Shown here piece after piece: positions 1-7,986 of a stretch of DNA of 39,338 bases. The stretch covers positions 1 to 39,338 of the forward strand of contig CAZCZJ010000011.1 of assembly GCA_964503235.1 (NCBI GenBank), written 5' to 3'. Position numbers and translations under genes: made by a program. This DNA comes from W425 sp964503235 (GTDB taxonomy: Bacteria > Chloroflexota > Dehalococcoidia > Dehalococcoidales > RBG-16-60-22). Under the pieces are notes generated by a model. That model searched no databases. It was not told the DNA's origin and saw only the letters and a list, made by a program, of their open reading frames with translations. Positions within the stretch are counted from its first letter, which is position 1; every line of letters starts with the position of its first letter.

Positions 1-2
1 GG

Positions 3-107
3 TCAACCACCCCCGAGGATGTCGGCAATATGGTGGCTTATCTGGCTTCGGACCTAGCCAGACAGGTGGTCGGACAGACCTACCTCGTCGATGGAGGCCA
101 TGCATAG
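3..107 (+). CDS. C-terminal end of a short-chain dehydrogenase/reductase (partial)
   Basis: The window opens inside a gene; 34 residues and a TAG stop remain. The text TPEDVGNMVAYLASD followed by GQTYLVDGGHA is the standard C-terminal end of classical SDR enzymes, where the VDGG-type segment closes the Rossmann domain after the last beta strand. The catalytic part lies outside the window, so substrate and cofactor cannot be read. It is the only plus-strand gene in this part and is tail-to-tail with the next gene, only 28 bases away. The family call is fairly sure; the specific function is unknown. Confidence 0.8.
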   Translation, partial: STTPEDVGNMVAYLASDLARQVVGQTYLVDGGHA

Positions 108-135
108 CGAGAGTCTACAATACCGAGGGTGATAT

Positions 136-1107
136 TTATTCGAGACTGGTGATACCCTGGAGAACGGCAAGCAGCGCCTCCGGGTGGTCCGAACCTATGA
201 GTACTGTTTTACCTTGGGTACGGGTGATTTTCACACCGCGGTTGCCCCGCAGGTAGTAGGCCCACATCTCACGGTTTACCCGTATTCCGTAGCCACCGAA
301 GTCTTTCAGCGGTTGGAATTCGTGTATTTCCACCCCGGTAATATCCGCTATCTTTAATCGGAGGACCCGGATTCCCAGTATCCCCCAGCGGATGGCAACC
401 TGACTGCGCGTTACCAGCGTACGCTGACCGCCGTAGGGAATGATAAGCATGATACCCACCACCAGCGTTACGATACCTGCCCATGCCTGACTGAACCAGG
501 TAATCGCGGCAACAAGAAACATCACCAGGGGCAGAACGACGGTGATAAGCGTTACGTAGAAGGGATTCTGATAGTCCCAGTAAACGAAAGAAGCGTTATC
601 TCTCAGACTTTTCGTGATTTCATCTTTCAGGTCGGGACTCTCTTCCGTTACCGAAGGTGCCGGGTAGGGGCGATAGGGTCGGAGCATATCCAGGATTACG
701 GCGATGATTACGGCTCCACCGACCATCGGTAATGCATACACCCAGGGGAAGGTAAAAGAATCATCGCCCGATTTCAGAAAAGACAGATAACCCAGGCTCA
801 CTCCCGCCATGAAAGGAACGAAAATATCATCCATGAGCGAAAGCCAGTTAAAGCTTTTGGCTTTCTCCTGTCTTGCCCAGAGTTCGTCTAATAAAACAGA
901 AACTAGAATGAATATCACCGAAAGTCCGATGGTGATACCAAAAACCTCCCAGGGAGAGCCGTACCTGTTCGGCTCACCGCTGAAGCCGAAGTGAACGGGC
1001 GCTTCCGCCGGTAGCGGACCGGCAGTTAAGACGAGAATAACCAGAATGATTAGTGCCACTATTGAAGGAAGGTGCGTCCAGAGCGGATGTACCAGTTTTA
1101 CTTTCAT
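136..1107 (-). CDS. DUF1648-like polytopic membrane protein with C-terminal PH-like region
   Basis: A 323-residue membrane protein. The N-terminus has one hydrophobic segment (about residues 13-33) followed by a stretch with P..APVHFGFSGEPNRYGS, the P-x-H-F-x-x-x-G-x-P-x-x-x-G pattern of DUF1648 domains found in SdpI-like and related membrane proteins. More membrane segments follow near residues 53-72, 98-112, 122-140 and two around 183-225. The last 90 residues look soluble (RSQVAIRWGILGIRVLRLKI) and resemble bacterial PH-like domains, the part that would sit in the cytoplasm. Its ATG directly follows the TAA stop of the GntR gene (TAAATG), so the two are translationally coupled. GntR/DUF1648 pairs are a known arrangement in which the regulator controls the membrane protein. 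The ligand is unknown. Confidence 0.7.
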   Translation of the reverse strand: MKVKLVHPLWTHLPSIVALIILVILVLTAGPLPAEAPVHFGFSGEPNRYGSPWEVFGITIGLSVIFILVSVLLDELWARQEKAKSFNWLSLMDDIFVPFMAGVSLGYLSFLKSGDDSFTFPWVYALPMVGGAVIIAVILDMLRPYRPYPAPSVTEESPDLKDEITKSLRDNASFVYWDYQNPFYVTLITVVLPLVMFLVAAITWFSQAWAGIVTLVVGIMLIIPYGGQRTLVTRSQVAIRWGILGIRVLRLKIADITGVEIHEFQPLKDFGGYGIRVNREMWAYYLRGNRGVKITRTQGKTVLIGSDHPEALLAVLQGITSLE

Positions 1108-1500
1108 TTACCTGCCCCACTCTTCGTTTATTTTTTTTAATTGCTGATTGACAAGTTCGCGGAAACTATCGGGGGACAATCCCGCCAGCAGGGCATCGAC
1201 GATGAGCTCCCTTAGCCGTTCTCTGATATCAACCCCGGCTGTGGCGGTGTAAACGGTCGTTGGCCGACGGGCAATCCGGGCTTTTCTACCCAGTCGCAGA
1301 TTGATAATACCCTGGTCGCGGAGTTTGAGATAGGCGCTGCGTACGGTATGCATGTTTATCCCCAGGCTGTCGGCAAGCTCCCTCACCGAGGGCAGCTCGT
1401 CGCCCGGGCGGAGCGAACCACTGCTTACCTGCTCCTTTACCTGGCCGATTATCTGCAGGTATATCGGGCGGCTGTCTTTTTCGTTTATAGATAATAACAT
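1108..1500 (-). CDS. GntR-family transcriptional regulator, YtrA-like short form
   Basis: A 130-residue protein with a GntR winged helix-turn-helix at the N-terminus: RPIYLQIIGQVKEQV, then GDELPSVRELADSLGIN and TVRSAYLKLRDQGII, which are the classic helix 1, recognition-helix and wing segments. Only about 50 residues follow, far too few for the large FadR/HutC effector domains. The length and layout fit the YtrA subgroup, which often sits first in operons with ABC transporters or membrane proteins. It is the first gene of a two-gene minus-strand operon with the DUF1648-like gene and probably autoregulates from the AT-rich stretch at about 1501-1560. No operator half-sites were clear enough to call. 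Confidence 0.85.
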   Translation of the reverse strand: MLLSINEKDSRPIYLQIIGQVKEQVSSGSLRPGDELPSVRELADSLGINMHTVRSAYLKLRDQGIINLRLGRKARIARRPTTVYTATAGVDIRERLRELIVDALLAGLSPDSFRELVNQQLKKINEEWGR

Positions 1501-1599
1501 TTTCTTGTTAACTCTACTGATATATATATAATATAACAGTTATAACAGATTTTGTCAAGATATACGATGTTAATTTTTGTTTGAATTTGTTTACCGGTG

Positions 1600-1783
1600 C
1601 TTACCTTACCCCTGGCCCCTCTCCAGCCGGAAATATCGATGAGACACCGCAATTACGTCTGGCTGGAGAGGGGAGTAAGAATAAGAGGGGGCGAAGCCCC
1701 CTCTTAAAAACTCTCCCCCTCTCAAACAGATTAAATAATGAGCTCTAATATATACCAGTTTGAGAGGGGGTTAGGGGGAGAGT
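1600..1783. repeat. Cluster of three nested/tandem palindromes, REP-like
   Basis: Three inverted repeats lie end to end in the 516-bp spacer between the GntR gene and the next genes. First, CCCCTCTCCAGCC (near 1616-1628) pairs with GGCTGGAGAGGGG (1661-1673), with flanking CTTAC/GTAAG also complementary. Second, 1682-1692 and 1696-1706 form a perfect 11-bp stem around a GAA triloop. Third, ACTCTCCCCCTCTCAAAC (1710-1727) pairs with 1758-1783, whose copy carries an extra internal TTAGGGGG-type insertion. None has a clear U-run on the plus strand, although the middle one is followed by TTCTT on the minus strand. This looks like a dispersed palindromic repeat or small non-autonomous element rather than a simple terminator. 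Confidence 0.7.
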
Positions 1784-1886
1784 ATTGTAAATCAACCAAA
1801 ACAAAATAAAGCCAAACGGTAGAATTTGTAATTATTCATTCATCTGGCTATCTATCTAAACTGAAAGAATGCTGTAAAGGATGTTA

Positions 1887-1994
1887 ATGGAAAATAAAGT
1901 CGGGACTAAAAATAGTGCCATAACGTGGTTGCTGGAACCTGAAGATATCGGCGTGAACTATCTGGCCATGCGCGTCCTCCAGGCAGTGGACTAG
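1887..1994 (+). pseudogene. Short remnant reading frame with a WLLEPED segment
   Basis: A 35-codon frame starts at an ATG placed after AAAGGA with about 6 bases spacing (another in-frame ATG lies at 1881) and ends in TAG. It reads AITWLLEPEDIGVNYLAMRVLQ in its middle and resembles the N-terminal lead-in (WLLEPE..P.VRYL) of HEAT/prenyltransferase-like proteins seen in many anaerobes, recalled from memory and not tested. Those proteins are several hundred residues long, so this would be a truncated leftover. The next gene is on the opposite strand 22 bases away. It could instead be a genuine small gene; confidence is low. Confidence 0.35.
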
Positions 1995-2016
1995 AAATAA
2001 GTCTTCGCTACTTTAT

Positions 2017-2448
2017 TTATTCGTATTTCTCGGTGTCGGCGGCGATAAAGTGGAATATCGGTCGCTTCACGTTGCGGATGATTAACGGACCGTGCTGGAC
2101 GCCTGCGGGTACGAAGGACGCGAAGCTCTTGGTTATTATATATGTCTTATTATCGACCGTGAACTCTATCTCGGCGCCAAGGTCCTGGATATCGTCATAG
2201 TTGAAACCGAAACAACCGATGAGTTCCCCGAAGTTATGCGTATGGGAATCCACCTCTTTAATCTCTTCTTCAGAGCCGGGCATTATCCACTTGGCTTCGC
2301 TGTAGAACTCGGCACCGGGTACGGTATCTGGTCCTACGTGGACGATATTTTTCACAAATTTCGGGTCGACCTTGAGTCGGTGCGACGGTAATCCTTCGGC
2401 GAGTTTATCGTAATCGACTACGTTTTTTGCATATTTCTTTTCAGCCAT
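2017..2448 (-). CDS. Cupin-like single-domain protein
   Basis: A 143-residue protein with a recognisable cupin pattern. Motif 1 is SHTHNFGELIGCFGFN (His-x-His...Glu...Gly) and motif 2 is FASFVPAGVQHGPLII (Pro-x-Gly-x-x-His). The two His, the Glu and the last His would bind one metal ion. The protein aligns by eye with the gene just upstream and with both halves of the gene at 4592-5605, so these are paralogues. Shared marks are a Lys-Tyr-rich start, a V.PGAEFYSEAKWIMPG segment before motif 1 and D..DLGAEIEF between motifs. AGAGG upstream of the ATG acts as the ribosome binding site. The substrate is unknown; the family might be an enzyme or a small-molecule sensor. It is probably co-transcribed with the next gene, 49 bases upstream. 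Confidence 0.75.
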   Translation of the reverse strand: MAEKKYAKNVVDYDKLAEGLPSHRLKVDPKFVKNIVHVGPDTVPGAEFYSEAKWIMPGSEEEIKEVDSHTHNFGELIGCFGFNYDDIQDLGAEIEFTVDNKTYIITKSFASFVPAGVQHGPLIIRNVKRPIFHFIAADTEKYE

Positions 2449-2497
2449 TTCCGTTACCTCTTTCTCGGCTAATCTTTCGCGGTTGTGAGGGTGATAT

Positions 2498-3001
2498 CTA
2501 AACGTACATGTGCCCCGACCCTACCGTCAGGTGAAACATGGGGGCGTCCATGCGGTGAAATATCAACGGGCAATGCTTCATCCCGGCCGGAATATAGACC
2601 ATAAAGCTCTTGGTCAGGCGGAACTCTTCGTCTTCCAGCCAGAACTCTATCTCGCCTCCGAGGTCGCTGGGGTCGTCCATGTTTGTCCCGAAATAGCAGA
2701 AGAGTTCTATAAACGGATGGGCATGCGGGGTAATGCCGGGGCCATCTTTCATCCTTGCCCGCATTTCCGGGGTAATTATCATCTGCCGCTGGTCTTTCAT
2801 CGTATTTGGCCACTGCCAGGTACACTCGGCGTAAAAAGCACCGGGTATAACCTCTTCATCCATCCAGATTACGTGCTCCAGCGGCATACGGTAGCCGTCG
2901 CGGTATCCCTGGCTTATCTTCTGGTCTCCTTTAAAACCGGGCATCACCACGCCCTGTTTAAGCTCGGTGCAGATATATTTTCCGTACTTTGATTCTGCCA
3001 T
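2498..3001 (-). CDS. Cupin-like protein, paralogue of its neighbour
   Basis: A 167-residue protein when started at the ATG at 3001 (MAESKYGKY); AAAGGAG lies about 9 bases upstream of that codon, whereas the ATG at 3022 would put this site inside the gene. Motif 1 reads TPHAHPFIELFCYFGTN and motif 2 reads FMVYIPAGMKHCPLIFH, giving a full His-His-Glu-His metal set. Between them, DDPSDLGGEIEFWLEDEEF is the same inter-motif pattern as in the other copies. It has one insertion of about 20 residues before motif 1 (QRQMIITPEMRARMKDG), also present in the first half of the large copy. It lies between another cupin gene and a glycosyltransferase-like gene on the same strand. Function is unknown. Confidence 0.75.
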   Translation of the reverse strand: MAESKYGKYICTELKQGVVMPGFKGDQKISQGYRDGYRMPLEHVIWMDEEVIPGAFYAECTWQWPNTMKDQRQMIITPEMRARMKDGPGITPHAHPFIELFCYFGTNMDDPSDLGGEIEFWLEDEEFRLTKSFMVYIPAGMKHCPLIFHRMDAPMFHLTVGSGHMYV

Positions 3002-3081
3002 TGCACAATCTCCTTTCTCCATGATAGAAAGCGTTAGAGGACTTGGACCCCTAGCCTTCGTTTTATATTATATTAGACTTC

Positions 3082-4401
3082 TCACTCTGCCTTCAATGTT
3101 TGCGGAGCATTACCCGGCAGGGGCCGACGCCACCAGAGGAAGACACCCAGCACGTATGCCAGGCAAAGCGCCATTATCGTCAGCGACAGGGCAAGATAGG
3201 CATAATCCGGCGTACCGTAACGAACCAGACCCATGCTTTCCAGTATGGGCATCGTCTGTAAAGCCATGGGGTCGAGATAGTAAAACCAGAAAGCTGAATT
3301 GGAAAGCCATATCCATGCTACCGGGACTAGCGCCAGCCCCAGGGTAACTATCCTTTCGCCCCAGTAATTTGTCCTGCCGGCTATCAGCAGGGCTATGGGA
3401 ATATATATCACCAGATACTGATAATTTATTCGGTAAAAGAAAGCGGTAAAAAGGCACAATCCCACCAGTGCTGCTCTTATAGGGGTGATTTTTTTGGTGT
3501 AGATGAATACAGCCGCTGCTACCAAGGCAATAACAAGCAAGGGTATATTCATCTGAAAAAGAGCTTCCGTATCCCACCCCAGGGTATTATGCAGATAAGT
3601 CAGCAGCGAGCCGATGCCGTTAAAAGCATACATAATATTTTCCTGGTATCCCGGGGCTGAAGCCGATAGCAGAATAGATTTAGCGTAAGACAGGAAATTC
3701 CCCGTTAACAGAAATGGTATGGAGATGATGATAATTACCCCGGCGAAAATAAGTAAGTACTTTATCAGTTGTTTCCGGTCGATGTTTCTCATAACAGAAA
3801 TTACCATCAGGGCTACCGCCATCAATGTATGTTGTTTTGTCATTACCGCCAGGCCGGCTAGGAGAAAAGCCTGCCAGTTTTTACCTTTTTCCAGCATGAT
3901 TATCGAGGCTAATAAGAAGGCGGCGGCTATGGCGTCGAACTGTCCGAAAACCGCCGATTCGAACCAGGCGGTGGGGTGAAAAAGCCACAGTGTGGCTAAC
4001 AATAGCCGTCGCCATTTGGGACCGGGCAGGGCCCAGAATAGCAGACAACCTATGGCGGCATCGGCGGCTATTATCGGTACCTTCATGGCCACCCGCCAGC
4101 CGGAATCTACCATAAATTCCGTGGCCTGGGAGGTTGAAGCCGCCAGAAGACACAGTCCCAGGATAAGTAGCCATACCGGGGGATAAAAGAATCCCCAGCC
4201 CCAGAACGGGAATGTACCATCCGTGGCACTGGCATATTGGTAGAAGTCGATACCGTGGTTATGAAATGCAGTAGCTAGAGCCCAGAACTGGGCAACATCA
4301 GGACCGGCTGATAAAGGCGCCGCCCAGGCTCTGATATAGATAGCTCCGGTTAATAGTACCCCGAAAACCAGGAAGTGGTATTTATTAATGATATACTTCA
4401 T
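3082..4401 (-). CDS. Polytopic membrane glycosyltransferase-like protein (GT87/DUF2029 type)
   Basis: A 439-residue protein with about 10 to 12 hydrophobic segments. The first helix (residues 8-28) is followed by an extracytoplasmic loop rich in acidic and aromatic residues (GPDVAQFWALATAFHNHGIDFYQY) and then FFYPPVWLLILGL. That layout, with an Asp in the first loop and a YPP motif before the next helix, fits polyprenol-phosphate-dependent GT-C enzymes such as the GT87 mannosyltransferases. Later segments with FHPTAWFESAVFGQFDAIAAAF also match this class (GQ.D in a loop). It would transfer a sugar on the outer face of the membrane. It is flanked by cupin-like genes on the same strand; no functional link is evident. 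Family call moderate, substrate unknown. Confidence 0.65.
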   Translation of the reverse strand: MKYIINKYHFLVFGVLLTGAIYIRAWAAPLSAGPDVAQFWALATAFHNHGIDFYQYASATDGTFPFWGWGFFYPPVWLLILGLCLLAASTSQATEFMVDSGWRVAMKVPIIAADAAIGCLLFWALPGPKWRRLLLATLWLFHPTAWFESAVFGQFDAIAAAFLLASIIMLEKGKNWQAFLLAGLAVMTKQHTLMAVALMVISVMRNIDRKQLIKYLLIFAGVIIIISIPFLLTGNFLSYAKSILLSASAPGYQENIMYAFNGIGSLLTYLHNTLGWDTEALFQMNIPLLVIALVAAAVFIYTKKITPIRAALVGLCLFTAFFYRINYQYLVIYIPIALLIAGRTNYWGERIVTLGLALVPVAWIWLSNSAFWFYYLDPMALQTMPILESMGLVRYGTPDYAYLALSLTIMALCLAYVLGVFLWWRRPLPGNAPQTLKAE

Positions 4402-4591
4402 AGTGCTATGCCGATTTATAACTATTTTGAATCAGTCTGTGAAGCTATATGAAGGATAGATTGTAAAGGTATGATTGTCAATCGGCATTATACCGGTGGC
4501 ATAAGGTTGCCAGGATATATAAGGCACTCTCCTGAGGGGGTATTAAGAAAAACAACCCGCCGCCTGTTTTACCACTATGTCGCCTTAATAT

Positions 4592-5605
4592 TTATCCGCC
4601 GGGGTATTTCTTGATACCTTCGCCGATAGGATAGGATATCATAAAGAATATCTGTTTGGTGATATCGCGGATAATCAACGGGCCCTGCTCAACGTCCGGT
4701 GGAATATACGCACCGAAGCTTTTATTGATGATATGTTTCTCACCGCCTATCCAGAGTTCCGCCTCAGCGCATAGGTCAGTGATGTCCTCGTAGTTCATGG
4801 CATTGAGGACGATGGACGTGCCGTGTGGCAGGGCATGCGGCTTCATCAATAGCTGTCCCTCTTTCGATTTCTCACCCGGCAGCAGCCACCTGGTGTCGCA
4901 GCCGAACTCGGCGTCCGGAATAACGGAATTGTCGATGTAGGCCATGTGCCGCGTATACTTAGGGTCGGTTTGGGGCATGTAATCGGGCCTTTTCGGTTCT
5001 TTCTGACCGCCCATGACGAAATACTGGCGATATTTCAGTTCTGCGGGTTTCTTTTTTATTAATTCAGGCAGGTCTTTCATCAGTTTCTCTGCCTCTTCCG
5101 ATTTCTCGTCTTTTTCCCTGACGTATACGCCGGGCCCGGAGGTCCAGTGGCATACAGGCCGGGATGTTTTTTTCTTCCCGGTGCCCCGTGTGGGCATATG
5201 CAGAATACCCGCAGGGATATAAGCCACCCAGCTGCTCTCCAGGGGGACAATTTCATCCTCCATCAGCATACCCCAGCTGTCAGTATCTTCCGGATTATCG
5301 GGGTCGGTGCCCCACCACGAAAGCAGTTCGGGGAAATCATGGGCATGGGGGAACATGGGCTTGGGATTAGCGGTACGCTTCATCTGTTCTTCCATGGTAA
5401 TCTGGCCGGGGTAGGAAGAAGGCCATAGCCAGGTGGACTCGCCGTAATATGCACCCGGGATAATATCCTCATCTATCCAGAGGACATGCTCCATGTAGAT
5501 GCGTTTTTCCTCTGCCGCGAGCTTGTCTCTCTCCTCCGGGGTAGGACCGGGCAGCATATGTCTTTTCTGGAGGGTCGTGCAGATGTATTTATCGTATTTT
5601 CCCAT
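4592..5605 (-). CDS. Two-domain cupin-like protein with a degenerate second domain
   Basis: A 337-residue tandem duplication of the cupin-like module. The first half (to about residue 165) keeps the metal ligands: PHAHDFPELLSWWGTD for motif 1 and VAYIPAGILHMPT for motif 2. The second half (about 190-337) follows the same pattern in sequence, with PHALPHGTSIVLNAMNYEDITDL and FGAYIPPDVEQGPLIIRDI, but the motif-1 Glu is replaced and the motif-2 His is Gln in a changed PPDVEQ segment. It probably no longer binds metal and may be structural or bind ligand. The second half is most like the single-domain protein at 2017-2448, the first half like 2498-3001, so this gene may be a fusion of the two types. 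The start follows GGAAGGATGG in the message. Confidence 0.75.
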   Translation of the reverse strand: MGKYDKYICTTLQKRHMLPGPTPEERDKLAAEEKRIYMEHVLWIDEDIIPGAYYGESTWLWPSSYPGQITMEEQMKRTANPKPMFPHAHDFPELLSWWGTDPDNPEDTDSWGMLMEDEIVPLESSWVAYIPAGILHMPTRGTGKKKTSRPVCHWTSGPGVYVREKDEKSEEAEKLMKDLPELIKKKPAELKYRQYFVMGGQKEPKRPDYMPQTDPKYTRHMAYIDNSVIPDAEFGCDTRWLLPGEKSKEGQLLMKPHALPHGTSIVLNAMNYEDITDLCAEAELWIGGEKHIINKSFGAYIPPDVEQGPLIIRDITKQIFFMISYPIGEGIKKYPGG

Positions 5606-5969
5606 TTTCCATCCTTCCTGATTAACTTATAAAATATAGGAAGCTATATTCAAGCAAGCCTGAAAAATAGCGGAGAACACTCGCCTCCTTACAAGAAGCT
5701 ATTATAGTCTTTTTTATATTTATTAACAATCTAACTTTTTTGACAAGATAAATCTGTAAGTTTATTGGAAATCCATAATAAGGAGAGTTGATAGTAAAAA
5801 AATCATGATACACTCAGCCTAAACTACAATTAATTATATAGTGCTACCTCTAAATATGGCGTGTTAGGAATTCTCCGGGAATGTATCGCCTGATCTGCTA
5901 ATATTCACTAGTTCGTGACCAACAGAAATCCTATAATTTAGTAATCAAATACGCCTAGGTATTACTTTT
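5606..5969. other. Gene-free AT-rich spacer between divergent transcription units
   Basis: This stretch separates the minus-strand cupin gene from the plus-strand transporter operon. It is AT-rich, and I see no convincing gene; the one short minus-strand frame here lacks a ribosome binding site and has no recognisable content. Promoters for both directions should lie here; only the plus-strand one, at its right end, could be assigned. Confidence 0.5.
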
Positions 5970-5998
5970 TTGAAAAATCATAAGAGGCAGTATATAAT
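5970..5998 (+). promoter_or_regulatory. Sigma-70 type promoter of the transporter operon
   Basis: TTGAAA at 5970-5975 and TATAAT at 5993-5998 are separated by exactly 17 bases. The expected start near 6005 gives a leader of about 55 bases ending in a strong GAGGGGGAG ribosome binding site before the ATG at 6061. Confidence 0.75.
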
Positions 5999-6060
5999 AC
6001 TCCTAAATACCAACAATTCCGCTTCCTAATTTGTTTGTTACCATTTGAGGGGGAGTAGAC

Positions 6061-7029
6061 ATGACAGCTTATATTATTCGCAGGATATTTATGGGTATAT
6101 TAACCCTCATCCTGGTAACAATGTTGGTATTCCTGCTTGTCCGCCTGTTACCGGGGGACCCTCTGATGAGATATATGGCCAATTTCTCTGGCACCGGACA
6201 ACAGAATATCATGACCCCCGAACAGCACGAGGCTTTATTAAAACAATTCGGTTTAGACAAGGCTATATACATACAGTATTGGGACTGGATAACCGATATT
6301 CTTAGGGGCGATCTAGGTGAATCATTAGGAGTACAACAGCCGATAAGTAAACTCATTGCCGATGTATTACCGAGAACAGCGTATATCGGCATTCTAATGT
6401 TTGCAGTCGGTACATTCGGTGGTATTCTAGCAGGGATTTATTGTGCCTTAAGGCGGGGTACTTGGTTGGATAATACTATTACCACAATCGCCAACATTGG
6501 GCTGACGGTGCCGGTTTTCTGGCTGGGAATCCTGTTGATTTATGTTTTTGCTTACAAGTTGGACTGGTTCCCTATGTACGGATGGGTTGCGCCATGGGAT
6601 AACTTCTGGAAAAGCTGCCGTTATGTGGTGTTGCCAGTCGCGTCCGTAGCCCTGGGGGGTATCGCCGGTATGGCCCGCCTCACCCGGTCTTGTATGCTTG
6701 AGGTTATAGGGGCAGATTATGTCCGCACCGCTTGGGCTAAAGGATTGAGAGAAAGGGTAATTGTAGTCAGGCACCAGCTGAAAAACGCGATGATTCCGGT
6801 GGTTACTTCGCTTGGCGGCACATTAGCGATAATTCTGGGTGGTTCGGTATTTATCGAGACGGTATTCAGTATTCCCGGCATGGGCAGATTGATGACCCAG
6901 GCTATTTTCGATTACGACTATCAGGTAGTTCAAGCAAGCGCTTTAATATTCGGCGGTATTGTTATATTTTCCAACTTAGTAGTGGATATTGCCTGGGGCT
7001 GGCTTGACCCCAGGATAAGATATGAATGA
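6061..7029 (+). CDS. dppB: Dipeptide/oligopeptide-type ABC transporter permease, DppB-like
   Basis: A 322-residue inner-membrane permease. The N-terminal helix with IIRRIFMGILTLILV and then LLPGDPL is the usual start of DppB/OppB proteins. The EAA loop that touches the ATPase reads ARLTRSCMLEVIGADYVRTAWAKGL, followed by VRHQLKNAMIPVVT, both standard for this family. The C-terminus FSNLVVDIAWGWLDPRIRYE matches the DxxYxxxDPRIR ending. It is the first gene of a four-gene operon and overlaps the next gene by 8 bases. With DppC it forms the membrane channel for peptides or other oligopeptide-sized solutes such as nickel chelates. The exact substrate cannot be read from the permease. Confidence 0.93.
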   Translation: MTAYIIRRIFMGILTLILVTMLVFLLVRLLPGDPLMRYMANFSGTGQQNIMTPEQHEALLKQFGLDKAIYIQYWDWITDILRGDLGESLGVQQPISKLIADVLPRTAYIGILMFAVGTFGGILAGIYCALRRGTWLDNTITTIANIGLTVPVFWLGILLIYVFAYKLDWFPMYGWVAPWDNFWKSCRYVVLPVASVALGGIAGMARLTRSCMLEVIGADYVRTAWAKGLRERVIVVRHQLKNAMIPVVTSLGGTLAIILGGSVFIETVFSIPGMGRLMTQAIFDYDYQVVQASALIFGGIVIFSNLVVDIAWGWLDPRIRYE

Positions 7030-7954
7030 GGAGGACAATGTGCCGGAGAATCCAGTAGTCTCAACACCAGGTGATGCCATGGGCGTGGCGGCCGCACCCC
7101 CACGTCGTCGCGAGTGGAGGAGGTTTGCCAGAATATTCTTCGGGCGTAAATTATATCTCATAGGGTTTATCATCGTGGTGATTATAATTCTCACGGCCAT
7201 TTTTGCACCCATATTAACCCCTTACGATCCTATCACGAATGACTTGACTAGTAGACTGCAAAATCCCTCTGCCGAACACTGGCTGGGTACTGACCAGCTT
7301 GGTAGAGATATGCTTAGCCGGATTATTTATGGGACACAAGTGTCTCTTATAATCGGTTTTTCCGCGGTTTTTTCTTCCGCCATAATAGGCGCGCTCATGG
7401 GCTTAACGGCAGCGCACTTCGGCGGTTGGGTATTCACGGTTATAATGAGGTTAACCGATGTGTTAATGGCCTTACCTGCCATAATCCTGATGATGCTTAT
7501 TGCTGGTATGTTGAAGGGAGGGGGCCTCTGGATTGTTGTATTTGCGCTGGCATTTGGAGGTATCGCCCCGATGTGCCGTATGATGTGCGGCATGGCTTTA
7601 AGTGTCAAACAGAATGATTATGTAATGTCTGGACGCGCTATTGGTATGAGTAACTGGCGCATCATGCTAACCCAGATATTCCCCAATGCATTTCCGCCTT
7701 TGATAGTAGGGTTAACGATGGGTATAGGAGGCGTTGTGTTGGGTGAAGCTGGCTTGAGTTTTCTTGGCATCGGTGTCCAGGCTCCCACTCCTTCCTGGGG
7801 AGGCATGGTTATGGACGGGCAGCGTTTCTTATTAACCAACCCGCTACTTTCCTTGCTTCCTGGTTTTGCTATTATGTTACTTGTATTCGGCTTTAACATG
7901 GTTGGTGATGGTATCAGGGATGCAATCGACCCCAGGTTACGGGGTGTCATCTAG
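7022..7954 (+). CDS. dppC: Dipeptide/oligopeptide-type ABC transporter permease, DppC-like
   Basis: A 310-residue permease, the partner of DppB. After a short cytoplasmic Arg-rich tail (PPRRREWRRFARIFFGRK) comes the first membrane helix, then the periplasmic FAPILTPYDPITNDLTSRLQ-type loop ending in HWLGTDQLGRDMLSRIIYG, which is diagnostic for DppC/OppC. The ATPase-contact loop is VKQNDYVMSGRAIGMSNWRIM and the end is GDGIRDAIDPRLRG. Its start overlaps the dppB stop codon (ATGAATGA), indicating coupled translation and fixed stoichiometry. The stop is TAG, showing that UAG works as a normal stop in this genome. Confidence 0.93.
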   Translation: MNEEDNVPENPVVSTPGDAMGVAAAPPRRREWRRFARIFFGRKLYLIGFIIVVIIILTAIFAPILTPYDPITNDLTSRLQNPSAEHWLGTDQLGRDMLSRIIYGTQVSLIIGFSAVFSSAIIGALMGLTAAHFGGWVFTVIMRLTDVLMALPAIILMMLIAGMLKGGGLWIVVFALAFGGIAPMCRMMCGMALSVKQNDYVMSGRAIGMSNWRIMLTQIFPNAFPPLIVGLTMGIGGVVLGEAGLSFLGIGVQAPTPSWGGMVMDGQRFLLTNPLLSLLPGFAIMLLVFGFNMVGDGIRDAIDPRLRGVI

Positions 7955-7986
7955 AGTATACAAATCTTTCTATATAGGAAGTTAAT

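Noticed and set aside
2510..2992. Plus-strand open frame of 160 codons
   Set aside because: Antisense to a cupin-like gene with clear motifs.
5622..5813. 63-codon minus-strand frame upstream of the cupin gene
   Set aside because: No ribosome binding site, AT-rich random composition, and it lies in the promoter region.
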